The notes under the pieces are model-generated. The model was not told where the DNA came from, did not search any database, and saw only the letters and a list, made by a program, of their open reading frames with translations. Positions 1 to 6,618 of a DNA stretch of 10,867 bases are shown here, one piece after another. Made by a program: the position numbers and the translations under genes. Source of the stretch: JACZUI01 sp041599115 (GTDB lineage Bacteria > Actinomycetota > Acidimicrobiia > Spongiisociales > ZC4RG35); the NCBI GenBank assembly GCA_041599115.1, contig JBFHXF010000068.1:1-10867 (forward strand), given 5' to 3'. The first letter of the stretch is position 1. The number at the start of each line of letters is the position of its first letter.

Positions 1-150
1 CCAGGCGTCATCGCCAAGTTCACCTAAATTTAAGGTTACCGTGTCTCCAACATTGATATTGTGATCATCGGCCACATCCTGATAAATCACAACCGCTCTG
101 TCATCGCCCGGTTGCAGCCAGCGCCCGGCGGTAATGATCGGCTGGTCGTG
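1..150 (-). pseudogene. Fragment of an FtsX/MacB-type ABC transporter permease, extracytoplasmic domain, cut at both ends
   Basis: Read on the minus strand with codons at 1-3, 4-6 and so on, bases 1-150 are open for 50 codons and run off the window. The peptide contains ITAGRWLQPGDD, then AVVIYQDVADD, then VGDTVTLNLGELGDD. From memory this matches the middle of the large extracytoplasmic domain of FtsX/MacB-type permeases (a 'GRWL.p.D..aiVi' segment followed by 'vGDtv.l'). An in-frame TGA at 151-153 lies just upstream, so there is no start and no first transmembrane helix. The first 100 bases are 46% G+C by direct count, with AT-rich codons such as TTA, AAT and ATT, unlike everything to the right. 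It overlaps the last codons of the leftward glycosyltransferase gene in another frame. It is either a truncated remnant at a recombination junction or foreign sequence joined by assembly error. The family call rests on recalled motifs only. Confidence 0.5.
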
Positions 151-1729
151 TCACGACCCGAGGTTTCCCGACGCTGGCCGCAGTTCGATCTGGCGATACA
201 AGCTGGCCGATCCGGGCATGCCAGGAGTGCTCGCTCAACATAACTTGTCTCTCGGGACTGCGTCCCGCCCTGGCTGCCATCACAGCGGCAGTCAGAAGCG
301 GATCCACGAAAACTCCGTCGAGCCCCTCCAGAGCCCGCAACGGAGGTGCGGCGATGGGCACACCCGACGCCAGGTACTCGTAGGCCTTGAGAGGGCTCAC
401 CGCGTGAGTCGTCGCGGTGACCTTGAAGGGGATCAGCCCGACGTCGAACCGCTGGACGTACCCCGGTAACTCGGTCTGCGGCTTGAGACCGAGAAAAAAG
501 ACGTTGCCCGGCATCGTGGGGTGGGGTGCCTTGTCGTCTCCAATCAGGACCACCGCAGCCTTGGGGAACTCCCTGGCCACCTCGTCCAACGCCTTCCAGT
601 CGAACCAGTCGCCGTAGAGCGAGCCGTGGTAGCCGATGATCATCCCGGCATCGGGAAGGTCGGCGGGGCGTGGGGGGAGATCCACGCCGAAGACATCTCT
701 GTTCACCCCGTTGGGCACCAGTGTGGCATCACGCCCCATCCTCTTCGCCTTGGCGACCAGATCGGGGGCCGATGCGATCACCACATCGGCCAGGACGAGG
801 AGCCTCTCCTCGGATTCGGCGCGAAACCATTCGCCGCCGAGGGCCGGGTCGGACCAGTCATCGATGATGTCGTATACGAGTGCCCATCCGGCATCCCGCA
901 AGGCCAGCCCGGCCGCGATCAGCGGTTCCGCCGGCGCCTCGAGCAGCGCCATGCCCTTTCGTGAGGCTCGGGACGGCAGCGATGACACGTCGAATCGGCT
1001 CACGTTGTATTGCTCGAGGTTGGGATGGATGAAACGAAGCCCGAGGTCGACAGACTCCTGGGCCTCGTAGAGCGATACCAGGGTGACGTGGAACCCCTGG
1101 CGGAGGAACTCGAGGGCCAGCTGGGTGCTGCGGGCGCCACCTCCGACGTCGTGCATGGGAACTGCGGCCAGGATCACCACCGGGTCGTCACTGACCGGGT
1201 CGGTCCGAGACGTCGGCGCCCCCGACACAGGCACCGGGATCAAGCCGATTCGATGACCGGCATCACGAATTCGCGCCAGAAGTCCCGGCAGGGGATGGTC
1301 TCCAAGTGGAACCCCACCGACGCCGTCGAGCACGTCGCTCCGGACCACGATGAGCCGCGGGCCCATCACCGGTTCGGCCCTTTGCCGATTCACCAGGCCT
1401 GGCGTGGCGACCTCAGCGATGACAGACGCGCCGATCACATTGTCGGCGAGAATCGCCACGGCCTCGTCTTCGAGCCCCGGAGCGACGGGAAGACTCGGAT
1501 CGTCGACCACCACGAGGTCATCCGGAGGATCCCCTTCGGGTCTGTCTAGCCGGACACGGTAGGTGTCGGGGGTGACTCTGAGCCAGCGTCTTGCCGACCG
1601 GGCGCCGTCGAGGAAGACATCGACGTTGAGCCGTGATCGTCTGGAGTGCTCTTCCAGCCGGTACCTGGCCATCAGTCGGTCAGGCACCAGGGGCCGGATC
1701 AACTTCTTGAGACGGAACACGGCGCTCAT
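101..1729 (-). CDS. Family 4 (GT-B) glycosyltransferase with a degenerate GT2-like N-terminal region
   Basis: A predicted cytoplasmic glycosyltransferase of 542 residues that would move a sugar from an activated donor to a glycan acceptor; the sugars cannot be read from sequence. Residues about 184-520 form the GT-B part. VGGGARS (195-201) is the N-domain glycine loop, VPNGVNRDVF (338-347) the segment entering the donor domain, and VSPLKAYEYLASGVPIAAPP (444-463) the nucleotide-sugar site. Only the second glutamate of the usual E-x7-E is present (E451; A443 at the first position), as in some subgroups with 'PLK.fEYLA'. Residues about 30-170 are unusual: GPRLIVVRSDVLDGVGG followed by LARIRDAGHRIGLIP has the rhythm of the acceptor half of a GT2 domain, without a DxD or catalytic start. 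I chose the ATG at 1729 because it lies 7 bases after the stop of the upstream gene; the frame stays open to 1894 but that would overlap the neighbour. The 3' end overlaps the permease-like fragment, so the last 15 or so residues may be artificial. Confidence 0.85.
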   Translation of the reverse strand: MSAVFRLKKLIRPLVPDRLMARYRLEEHSRRSRLNVDVFLDGARSARRWLRVTPDTYRVRLDRPEGDPPDDLVVVDDPSLPVAPGLEDEAVAILADNVIGASVIAEVATPGLVNRQRAEPVMGPRLIVVRSDVLDGVGGVPLGDHPLPGLLARIRDAGHRIGLIPVPVSGAPTSRTDPVSDDPVVILAAVPMHDVGGGARSTQLALEFLRQGFHVTLVSLYEAQESVDLGLRFIHPNLEQYNVSRFDVSSLPSRASRKGMALLEAPAEPLIAAGLALRDAGWALVYDIIDDWSDPALGGEWFRAESEERLLVLADVVIASAPDLVAKAKRMGRDATLVPNGVNRDVFGVDLPPRPADLPDAGMIIGYHGSLYGDWFDWKALDEVAREFPKAAVVLIGDDKAPHPTMPGNVFFLGLKPQTELPGYVQRFDVGLIPFKVTATTHAVSPLKAYEYLASGVPIAAPPLRALEGLDGVFVDPLLTAAVMAARAGRSPERQVMLSEHSWHARIGQLVSPDRTAASVGKPRVVTRPADHYRRALAATGR

Positions 1730-1736
1730 CGTGACA

Positions 1737-4274
1737 TCACCACAGGTCCGGGTCGGCAATATGGCCGGCCTCTTCGGGCGGCTGTCTCTGAACAGGCAAC
1801 TCCCGTCCCAGGTGTGCAGGCGTTGCCCAACCAGGGCGGGGAACCAGATCAGGGAGGCTGAAACTCGGACCGGTCTGCTCTGCCTCGATGACAAGGTCCA
1901 GATCCGGCGCCGCCTCGGGGTCGTGGAGGTTCCACCGCCGGGTCATCAGCATCGGGGGGTCGGCCGAGGTGCGGGCCCGGGCTGCTCGGGGTTGTCCTTC
2001 CAGAGCCTCGGCCAGCTCAGTCACCACGGTGGTGTCGACCACGGTGAGACCGCGCGTATCGACGACATACTTGCCCCACGATCGCCCCAGCTCGTCAGGG
2101 GAACGGATCAACTCGGAGTCGGCGGGCAGAGTCTCACCGCCGGTTCCGATGACGGTGATCATCGGATACCACTTCTTCTTGAGATCGGCGAGGCTCGAAG
2201 GCGAGTACAGGCCGGGGTGGCGGTCGCGCACCATCCTTCGCCCGTCCTCGAAACGCGACTCGGTGTCGACGCTCATCGAGACATCATGTTTTCGATACTT
2301 GAACAGGACTTCTGCCACCTGGACCTGGTCCCATCCCTGCTCCATGAGTTTGAGCCACAGTTCCCAGTCTTCGTTGCCGGATCTCATCGTCTCGTCGTAT
2401 CCCCCCGACTTCTCCCACGCTTCTCGTCGCAGCAGAACGCATCCCACGACGCCGTTGCCGAGCAGTTGCCAGTAGGGGTTGAAAGGTCGCGGTATCCAGA
2501 TGGCGTCGATGTCGTGATAGAGCCGGGCATAGCAATGGGCGTAGGCGGCGTCGGGCCGGGCTTCGAGGGCGGCGATCATCGTCGACAGGAACTCGGGGTA
2601 GAGCTCGTCGTCGGAATCGAGCGGGACCACGAAGCGGCCACGCGCCCTCGATATCCCCAAGTTCCGCGCTGCGGGCAGGCCCTGGTTGTCCTGGTGGAGC
2701 ACCCTGAGGCGGGGACGTTTCAGCTTGTCCAGGTATGCCAGGCAGGCCACATCGGTCGATCCGTCGTCGACCAGAAGGATCTCCCATGATGGATGGGTCT
2801 GCTCGTAGACCGATGCCAGCGTCTCTTCCAGGAAGCGGAAGTCGTCGTGGACGGGCACGATGACGCTGGCATCCGGCTCCTCGACCTCGGGGAAGGCACC
2901 TGCCGAGATAAGGCGATCGACGGCGTCGAGGCGTGCCTGCCGGCTGCGCCGCGCCTCCTCCGCCGGCCAGGACGCGGTGTGCCGCATCCGGTCTTTCAGC
3001 GACCCGGGCGCCAGACGGGCCAGGGCCCTCGCCACCGTCACCGGCAGGTAGCGGTAGAACCGCTGCACTCTCCCTCCGGTCCGGCGCCCGCCTGCCATCA
3101 CCATCTCGAGACGCTTGGTGGCGGCGGTGGCCAGCCCCGCCTGAGATCGGGGGTGTCTCGGCGCCGGATCCTCTGCATAAGCGGACCACGGGTGGCCGGG
3201 CGCAGGCGCCGGCCGCGACTCCAGGGTCTCGGCCAGGGCGGGATCCGACGTCAGTCTGCCCAGGGCTTCGGTCAGGCCTGCCACGCTCCCGTCGTAGACG
3301 ACGGCGCCGGTGGCTTCGTTGAACAGTCCGGTAAAGGCGGCCAGGGAGGGCACGACGACCGGAAGTCCCATCAGTCGAGCCTCGTGTGCCGCAAGGCAGA
3401 AGCTCTCGAATCGGCTGGGGATCACGACAGCGGTGACGTCTGCCAGATAGGCGGACAGCTGCTCCCGGCCGGTGTGCCCCTCAAACTCGAAATGATCTCG
3501 ATGCTCGGGGCCGATCATCTGTTGCAGTCGCTGCTGCATGCCCGTCATCGATGTCGGGCTCCAGCCATCCCCGCCGATGAATCGCACCCGGAATTCGACA
3601 CCGTCGGCCAGCAGGTTCAGAGCGGCTCGCACCATGTCCTGTGAGCCCTTCATCTCGCCGAGACGGCCGATCACGGCGAAGGTGGGAACCGGGGGGGTCA
3701 CCCGGCGAGCCGTGTCGAGCGGGGCCACGGGAGGCGGGCTGACGACCACGCGGTCCGGCTCAACGCCCAGAGATTCTTCGATGTACCGCCGATGGCCGGC
3801 AACCGGGATGATCACCTGGTCGGCCATGCGAAACGACTCCCGCTCCATCGCCCTGGGCAGGTCCCAGTCTTCGGGGGATGTCTCCATGACGTCGGCCAGC
3901 AGGTCGTAGGGACCGTGGAATCTGACAGTCACCGCACACTGGTCGATCCCGTGATCCGCCCGGTGGGAGAGGGCCCAGTATCCGATTCCCTCGAAATCCT
4001 GGATCTCGAGCCGGTCGCCGGGACTTGCCATCGACGCCACGGCTTCGGCGACGGCCCGGGAGCGCTCGAGGAAGCCAGAGGCGGGGATCGACGAGGTGAC
4101 TACCTCCACCCCGGTGCGCTCAAACGGAGTGAGCTCTTCCGGGGAGAGGAGGAGCACAACGCACTCCCGGTCTCCAGCCAGGCCACCTGCCAGAGCGTCG
4201 ACGACCACCCCGGCTCCGCCGGGGGTCTCGGGGTGAAGTTCGGTTGTCACGAAAATCATCCTTCGGGAGCTCAT
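1737..4274 (-). CDS. Bifunctional glycosyltransferase: N-terminal GT4 (GT-B) fused to GT2 (GT-A)
   Basis: A predicted 845-residue cytoplasmic protein with two complete glycosyltransferase modules, probably adding two successive sugars to one glycan. Module 1 (about 5-390) is GT4: PGGAGVVVDAL (18-28) is the glycine-rich loop, VIGRLGEMKG (201-210) supplies the phosphate-binding R204 and K209, and ESFCLAAHE (290-298) is the canonical E-x7-E. A basic linker (about 395-465) follows. Module 2 (about 468-690) is GT2: SVIVPVHDD start, LVDDGSTD (501-508), the metal-binding PLDSDDE (551-557), and GNEDWELWLKLMEQGW (633-648) with the likely catalytic base ED. Residues about 700-845 form a tail I do not recognise. 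The start ATG at 4274 shares one base with the stop of the upstream GT2 gene (TGATG), so translation is probably coupled. A second Met at residue 6 is possible. Both modules keep their key residues and look active. Either half alone is common; the exact substrates are unknown. Confidence 0.9.
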   Translation of the reverse strand: MSSRRMIFVTTELHPETPGGAGVVVDALAGGLAGDRECVVLLLSPEELTPFERTGVEVVTSSIPASGFLERSRAVAEAVASMASPGDRLEIQDFEGIGYWALSHRADHGIDQCAVTVRFHGPYDLLADVMETSPEDWDLPRAMERESFRMADQVIIPVAGHRRYIEESLGVEPDRVVVSPPPVAPLDTARRVTPPVPTFAVIGRLGEMKGSQDMVRAALNLLADGVEFRVRFIGGDGWSPTSMTGMQQRLQQMIGPEHRDHFEFEGHTGREQLSAYLADVTAVVIPSRFESFCLAAHEARLMGLPVVVPSLAAFTGLFNEATGAVVYDGSVAGLTEALGRLTSDPALAETLESRPAPAPGHPWSAYAEDPAPRHPRSQAGLATAATKRLEMVMAGGRRTGGRVQRFYRYLPVTVARALARLAPGSLKDRMRHTASWPAEEARRSRQARLDAVDRLISAGAFPEVEEPDASVIVPVHDDFRFLEETLASVYEQTHPSWEILLVDDGSTDVACLAYLDKLKRPRLRVLHQDNQGLPAARNLGISRARGRFVVPLDSDDELYPEFLSTMIAALEARPDAAYAHCYARLYHDIDAIWIPRPFNPYWQLLGNGVVGCVLLRREAWEKSGGYDETMRSGNEDWELWLKLMEQGWDQVQVAEVLFKYRKHDVSMSVDTESRFEDGRRMVRDRHPGLYSPSSLADLKKKWYPMITVIGTGGETLPADSELIRSPDELGRSWGKYVVDTRGLTVVDTTVVTELAEALEGQPRAARARTSADPPMLMTRRWNLHDPEAAPDLDLVIEAEQTGPSFSLPDLVPRPGWATPAHLGRELPVQRQPPEEAGHIADPDLW

Positions 4275-5233
4275 CAGCCCGAACCCCGTCTTCTTGTCGC
4301 CCGGCCGGCGAGAAAGCCCAGCAATGACGAAGCCAACCCGTTGACGGTTGCCATCGGGATCAGAATCCAGCGCGTCCAGCCACTCATGTGCCGGTATTTC
4401 AGTCGTGAAACGTCTCTGACCAGGAACATGAGGGGGACGAATCCGAACGGGACAAGCTTGGGCTCGAGGATGGCCAGCCCAACGAGAATGGACAATGACG
4501 CTGCCCCGGCCCGGGCCACCCTTTTGTAGTGTTCGGCCCTCAGCCCCATCAAACCGTCGCCTCGACCCCAGGCATACAAAGTTCTCGCCTGACGCCCCAA
4601 GCTCGCTGGAGGGGTCCAGTCGACGACCGCATCAGGGGCGAAGACGAACCGGTGACCGGCCAGCAGCAGCCTGTCCACAAAGGCCGTGTCTTCGGCGAAT
4701 TGAATACCCTCGGGGAACCCCCCGACTTCTTCCCAAAGCTGACGATGGAATGCCATCGACCTGGCCGAGGGGAGGAAATGCTGCTCGGCCTCCTCGCGCA
4801 CGTAGACCATGGTGAGCCCGATCGCCCTGGTGAGGCGACTCCCCGAACTTGGCTTGTAGAAGCCACCGACCCAGGTGGCACCTCTGTCGAAGGGTTTGAT
4901 CAACTTCTCCAGCCAGTCGGCCGTGGGAATGCACCCTCCGTCTATCAATGCGATTCTCTGGTGCCCGGCCGCCTTTATTGCGGCGTTTCGGCCCGCGGAA
5001 CGTCCTCCGGCCAAGTGGATGACTTTGACCGACGGGTGCGACGAGGCGAACCGGTCGAGCAGTTCCCCGGTCCCGTCCGTGGAGCCACCGTCCGTCACGA
5101 CGATCTCGTCCGGTGCAAGCGTTCCCCGGACAATCGACTCGAGCATCATCACGATGCTGGTCGACTCGTTGAGGACGGTCGTGACGACGGACACGGGGGT
5201 CGGCCGGGGCTCTTCTCGAGGGTGGGCATCCAC
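4274..5233 (-). CDS. Family 2 glycosyltransferase with C-terminal membrane segments
   Basis: A 319-residue GT-A glycosyltransferase, expected to act on the inner face of the cytoplasmic membrane in surface-glycan or lipid-linked sugar synthesis. The GT2 fold is clear: VSVVTTVLNE (14-23), VVTDGGSTDGT (45-55), GRSAGRNAAI (77-86), and IDGGC (97-101) at the metal-binding position. That is a D-x-G variant of DxD, which I recall from the group typified by 'TDAGC'. EVGGFPE (169-175) and EDTAFVDRLLLAGHR (181-195) carry the acceptor-side ED. Hydrophobic stretches at about 243-271 and 288-309 should anchor the C-terminus, as in other membrane-tethered GT2 proteins. The start is a GTG; it is the only sensible in-frame start before a stop at 5309-5311, and no Shine-Dalgarno sequence precedes it, which fits a leaderless message. 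It is the first gene of the leftward unit and overlaps the next gene by one base. Donor and acceptor are unknown. Confidence 0.9.
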   Translation of the reverse strand: MDAHPREEPRPTPVSVVTTVLNESTSIVMMLESIVRGTLAPDEIVVTDGGSTDGTGELLDRFASSHPSVKVIHLAGGRSAGRNAAIKAAGHQRIALIDGGCIPTADWLEKLIKPFDRGATWVGGFYKPSSGSRLTRAIGLTMVYVREEAEQHFLPSARSMAFHRQLWEEVGGFPEGIQFAEDTAFVDRLLLAGHRFVFAPDAVVDWTPPASLGRQARTLYAWGRGDGLMGLRAEHYKRVARAGAASLSILVGLAILEPKLVPFGFVPLMFLVRDVSRLKYRHMSGWTRWILIPMATVNGLASSLLGFLAGRATRRRGSG

Positions 5234-5304
5234 AGGGCCGGGATGGTACGACCTGCAAGTCGCCGGTACCGACCGCCTTTGACCTACCCTCTGTTCCTCT
5301 TCTC
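5234..5304. promoter_or_regulatory. Divergent intergenic region between the glycosyltransferase unit and the ligase/polymerase unit
   Basis: These 71 bases separate two genes that both start with GTG and both lack a Shine-Dalgarno sequence, so promoters for both arms should lie here or just inside the genes. Leftward, TACCAT (complement of 5243-5248) sits at a distance that would put transcription near the GTG at 5233. Rightward, TTTGAC (5278-5283) resembles a -35 box and TACCCT (5285-5290) a -10 box, but neither has a properly spaced partner. A near-perfect direct repeat, GGTACGACC at 5245-5253 and GGTACCGACC at 5265-5274, starts 20 bases apart. The second copy includes part of the palindrome CGGTACCG (5264-5271). 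An operator is possible. The promoter boxes are weak matches. Confidence 0.4.
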
Positions 5305-6591
5305 GTGATCACAAGTCCCTCCTATCGCTGGTCTCGCAGAGTCTTCATGATCCTGGTGGCCCTGCTGCCACTTCAGACCGTGTTCGTTCGAGTTGAAATA
5401 GCCTGGAAGGCCTGGCTCTTCCTTCTCATAGCGGTCGTCGCCCTCGAGTTGTGGGAGACCCGGGGTCGCCCCTGGTCAAGACCGGCGCTGCTTGGACTTG
5501 GCGTGTTTCTGGTCGCGACGCTGGCCTCGCTACCGATACCCGGTGCCGGCTCCTCATCATGGCGGCTATGGCTCGCCCTCGTCGCCGGGGGCCTGCTCCT
5601 CCTTGTTACCGGCAAGGAGGCCGTTCGCATCGACGATGTTCTCAAGGTCGTGTTCTGGTCGGGAGCGGTGATGGCATTCACCGCAGTCGTGGTAGGCCTG
5701 GTGACCAATGGCGTCTTCGGGGGTGAGGCGGTCTCTGCGATAAACGAGATTCCCCTCGTCTTCAGGGTCAACAAACCCGCCTACCTGAATTCCGGTTTCA
5801 TTGCTATCACCAACTGGCACCAGGATCCCGGATACGCCGCGCTGTGGACCAACGTGTGGTTGGTCCTGTCGGTGTTTGCCTGGACCAGGGGGGCGGTCAA
5901 ACCTCCCGGATGGGTTGGCCCCGTGGTCGTGGGGGGCCTGATGGCCGCTTCGGTCTTGACCTTCGCCCGCACCGGATGGCTCGGGTTGATCGTTGCCGTG
6001 GGGGCGGTGCTCTACACCCACTGGCGAGCTGGCAGGCCGCAACTCCTGAGAGCCTTCCGGGTGCTGGCGCTCGGAGCCGTTGTCGGCATGGGCCTGTTGG
6101 GGTTGCAGATCGCCGTTGACCCCCCCGGGGTGGGTGGTGATGTGCTGGCGGCGCTCGAATTCCGCACCACCCATTTCGGAGATCTGGGCGCGATCGACCT
6201 CGGTGAGCCGGGTGTGGTTGATCCCAATCTGGTGGTCCCCGATGACCGGCTCGATGTATGGGGGGAGTATTGGAGGAGGTTCGCAGCCTCTCCGATCAGG
6301 GGCATCGGGCTGGGAACCGGCTGGGCCGAGCCGGGCCTCCAGGAGCCTCACAACCTGTGGTTGGAGCTTCTCGCCGAGACCGGAGTGGTGGGGACAATCG
6401 GTTTCCTGGTTCTCCTCGGGGCTCTGTGGCGGCGTGGCGGGGGTGTGGCCACCAGCGTCCTGGCAGTGGTGTTCGTCGCGTCTCTTTCACAGACCGTCCT
6501 GTTCGAACCGGTGCTGTGGTTTGGCTTGGGTCTCTGGCTGGCGGCTCCCGGTGGCCCAGAAGGCCTTGTTCGAGGGCCGGCTGCGGCCTGA
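5305..6591 (+). CDS. O-antigen ligase/polymerase-type membrane protein (Wzy/WaaL family)
   Basis: A polytopic membrane protein of 428 residues with roughly ten hydrophobic segments. Known members join or transfer lipid-linked glycans on the outer side of the cytoplasmic membrane. Diagnostic features are the FARTGWLGLIVAVGAVLY segment (220-237, conserved Arg at 222) and a large extracytoplasmic loop (about 270-350). That loop ends in RLDVWGEYWRRFAASPIRGIG and EPHNLWLELLAETGVVG (347-363), the classic 'PHN' signature before the last helices. HQDPGY at 172-177 sits in a second loop. The GTG start at 5305 has no Shine-Dalgarno sequence; an ATG at 5347 (residue 15) is an alternative but would cut into the first helix. 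The gene diverges from the glycosyltransferases and is followed 27 bases later by the exported GH26-like protein. Whether it polymerises repeat units or ligates finished glycan to a carrier cannot be told from sequence; the context favours an exopolysaccharide or wall-linked glycan. Confidence 0.88.
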   Translation: MITSPSYRWSRRVFMILVALLPLQTVFVRVEIAWKAWLFLLIAVVALELWETRGRPWSRPALLGLGVFLVATLASLPIPGAGSSSWRLWLALVAGGLLLLVTGKEAVRIDDVLKVVFWSGAVMAFTAVVVGLVTNGVFGGEAVSAINEIPLVFRVNKPAYLNSGFIAITNWHQDPGYAALWTNVWLVLSVFAWTRGAVKPPGWVGPVVVGGLMAASVLTFARTGWLGLIVAVGAVLYTHWRAGRPQLLRAFRVLALGAVVGMGLLGLQIAVDPPGVGGDVLAALEFRTTHFGDLGAIDLGEPGVVDPNLVVPDDRLDVWGEYWRRFAASPIRGIGLGTGWAEPGLQEPHNLWLELLAETGVVGTIGFLVLLGALWRRGGGVATSVLAVVFVASLSQTVLFEPVLWFGLGLWLAAPGGPEGLVRGPAAA

Positions 6592-6618
6592 ATCTCAAGT
6601 GAACGGCGGTTCTTGCCG

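Noticed and set aside
1730..1894. Upstream extension of the leftmost glycosyltransferase by 55 codons
   Set aside because: It would overlap the end of the preceding gene by 158 bases. The ATG at 1729, 7 bases after that gene's stop, fits the compact operon better, and the extension shows no conserved motif.
1563..2789. Long open frame on the plus strand inside the glycosyltransferase genes
   Set aside because: Its translation is rich in Arg, Gly, His and Val with no domain signature. It is the mirror of well-supported minus-strand genes in G+C-rich DNA, where stop-free antisense frames are common.
2284..3189. Overlapping minus-strand frame inside the GT4-GT2 fusion gene, as a possible sign of a frameshift in the linker
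   Set aside because: The fusion gene's own frame stays open with intact motifs on both sides. The alternative frame gives an Arg/Pro-rich product with no glycosyltransferase motif.
5278..5306. TTTGAC as a -35 box for the ligase/polymerase gene
   Set aside because: At 16-18 bases downstream the sequence is TTCTCGT-like, with no TAnnnT match, and the position overlaps the start codon. Kept only as a mention in the intergenic entry.
4529..5308. Plus-strand frame opposite the GT2 gene
   Set aside because: No recognisable domain. The minus-strand GT2 gene has clear catalytic motifs over the same DNA.
5566..6351. Minus-strand frame opposite the ligase/polymerase gene
   Set aside because: A hydrophilic His/Pro/Arg-rich product without motifs; it is the antisense of a clear polytopic membrane protein.
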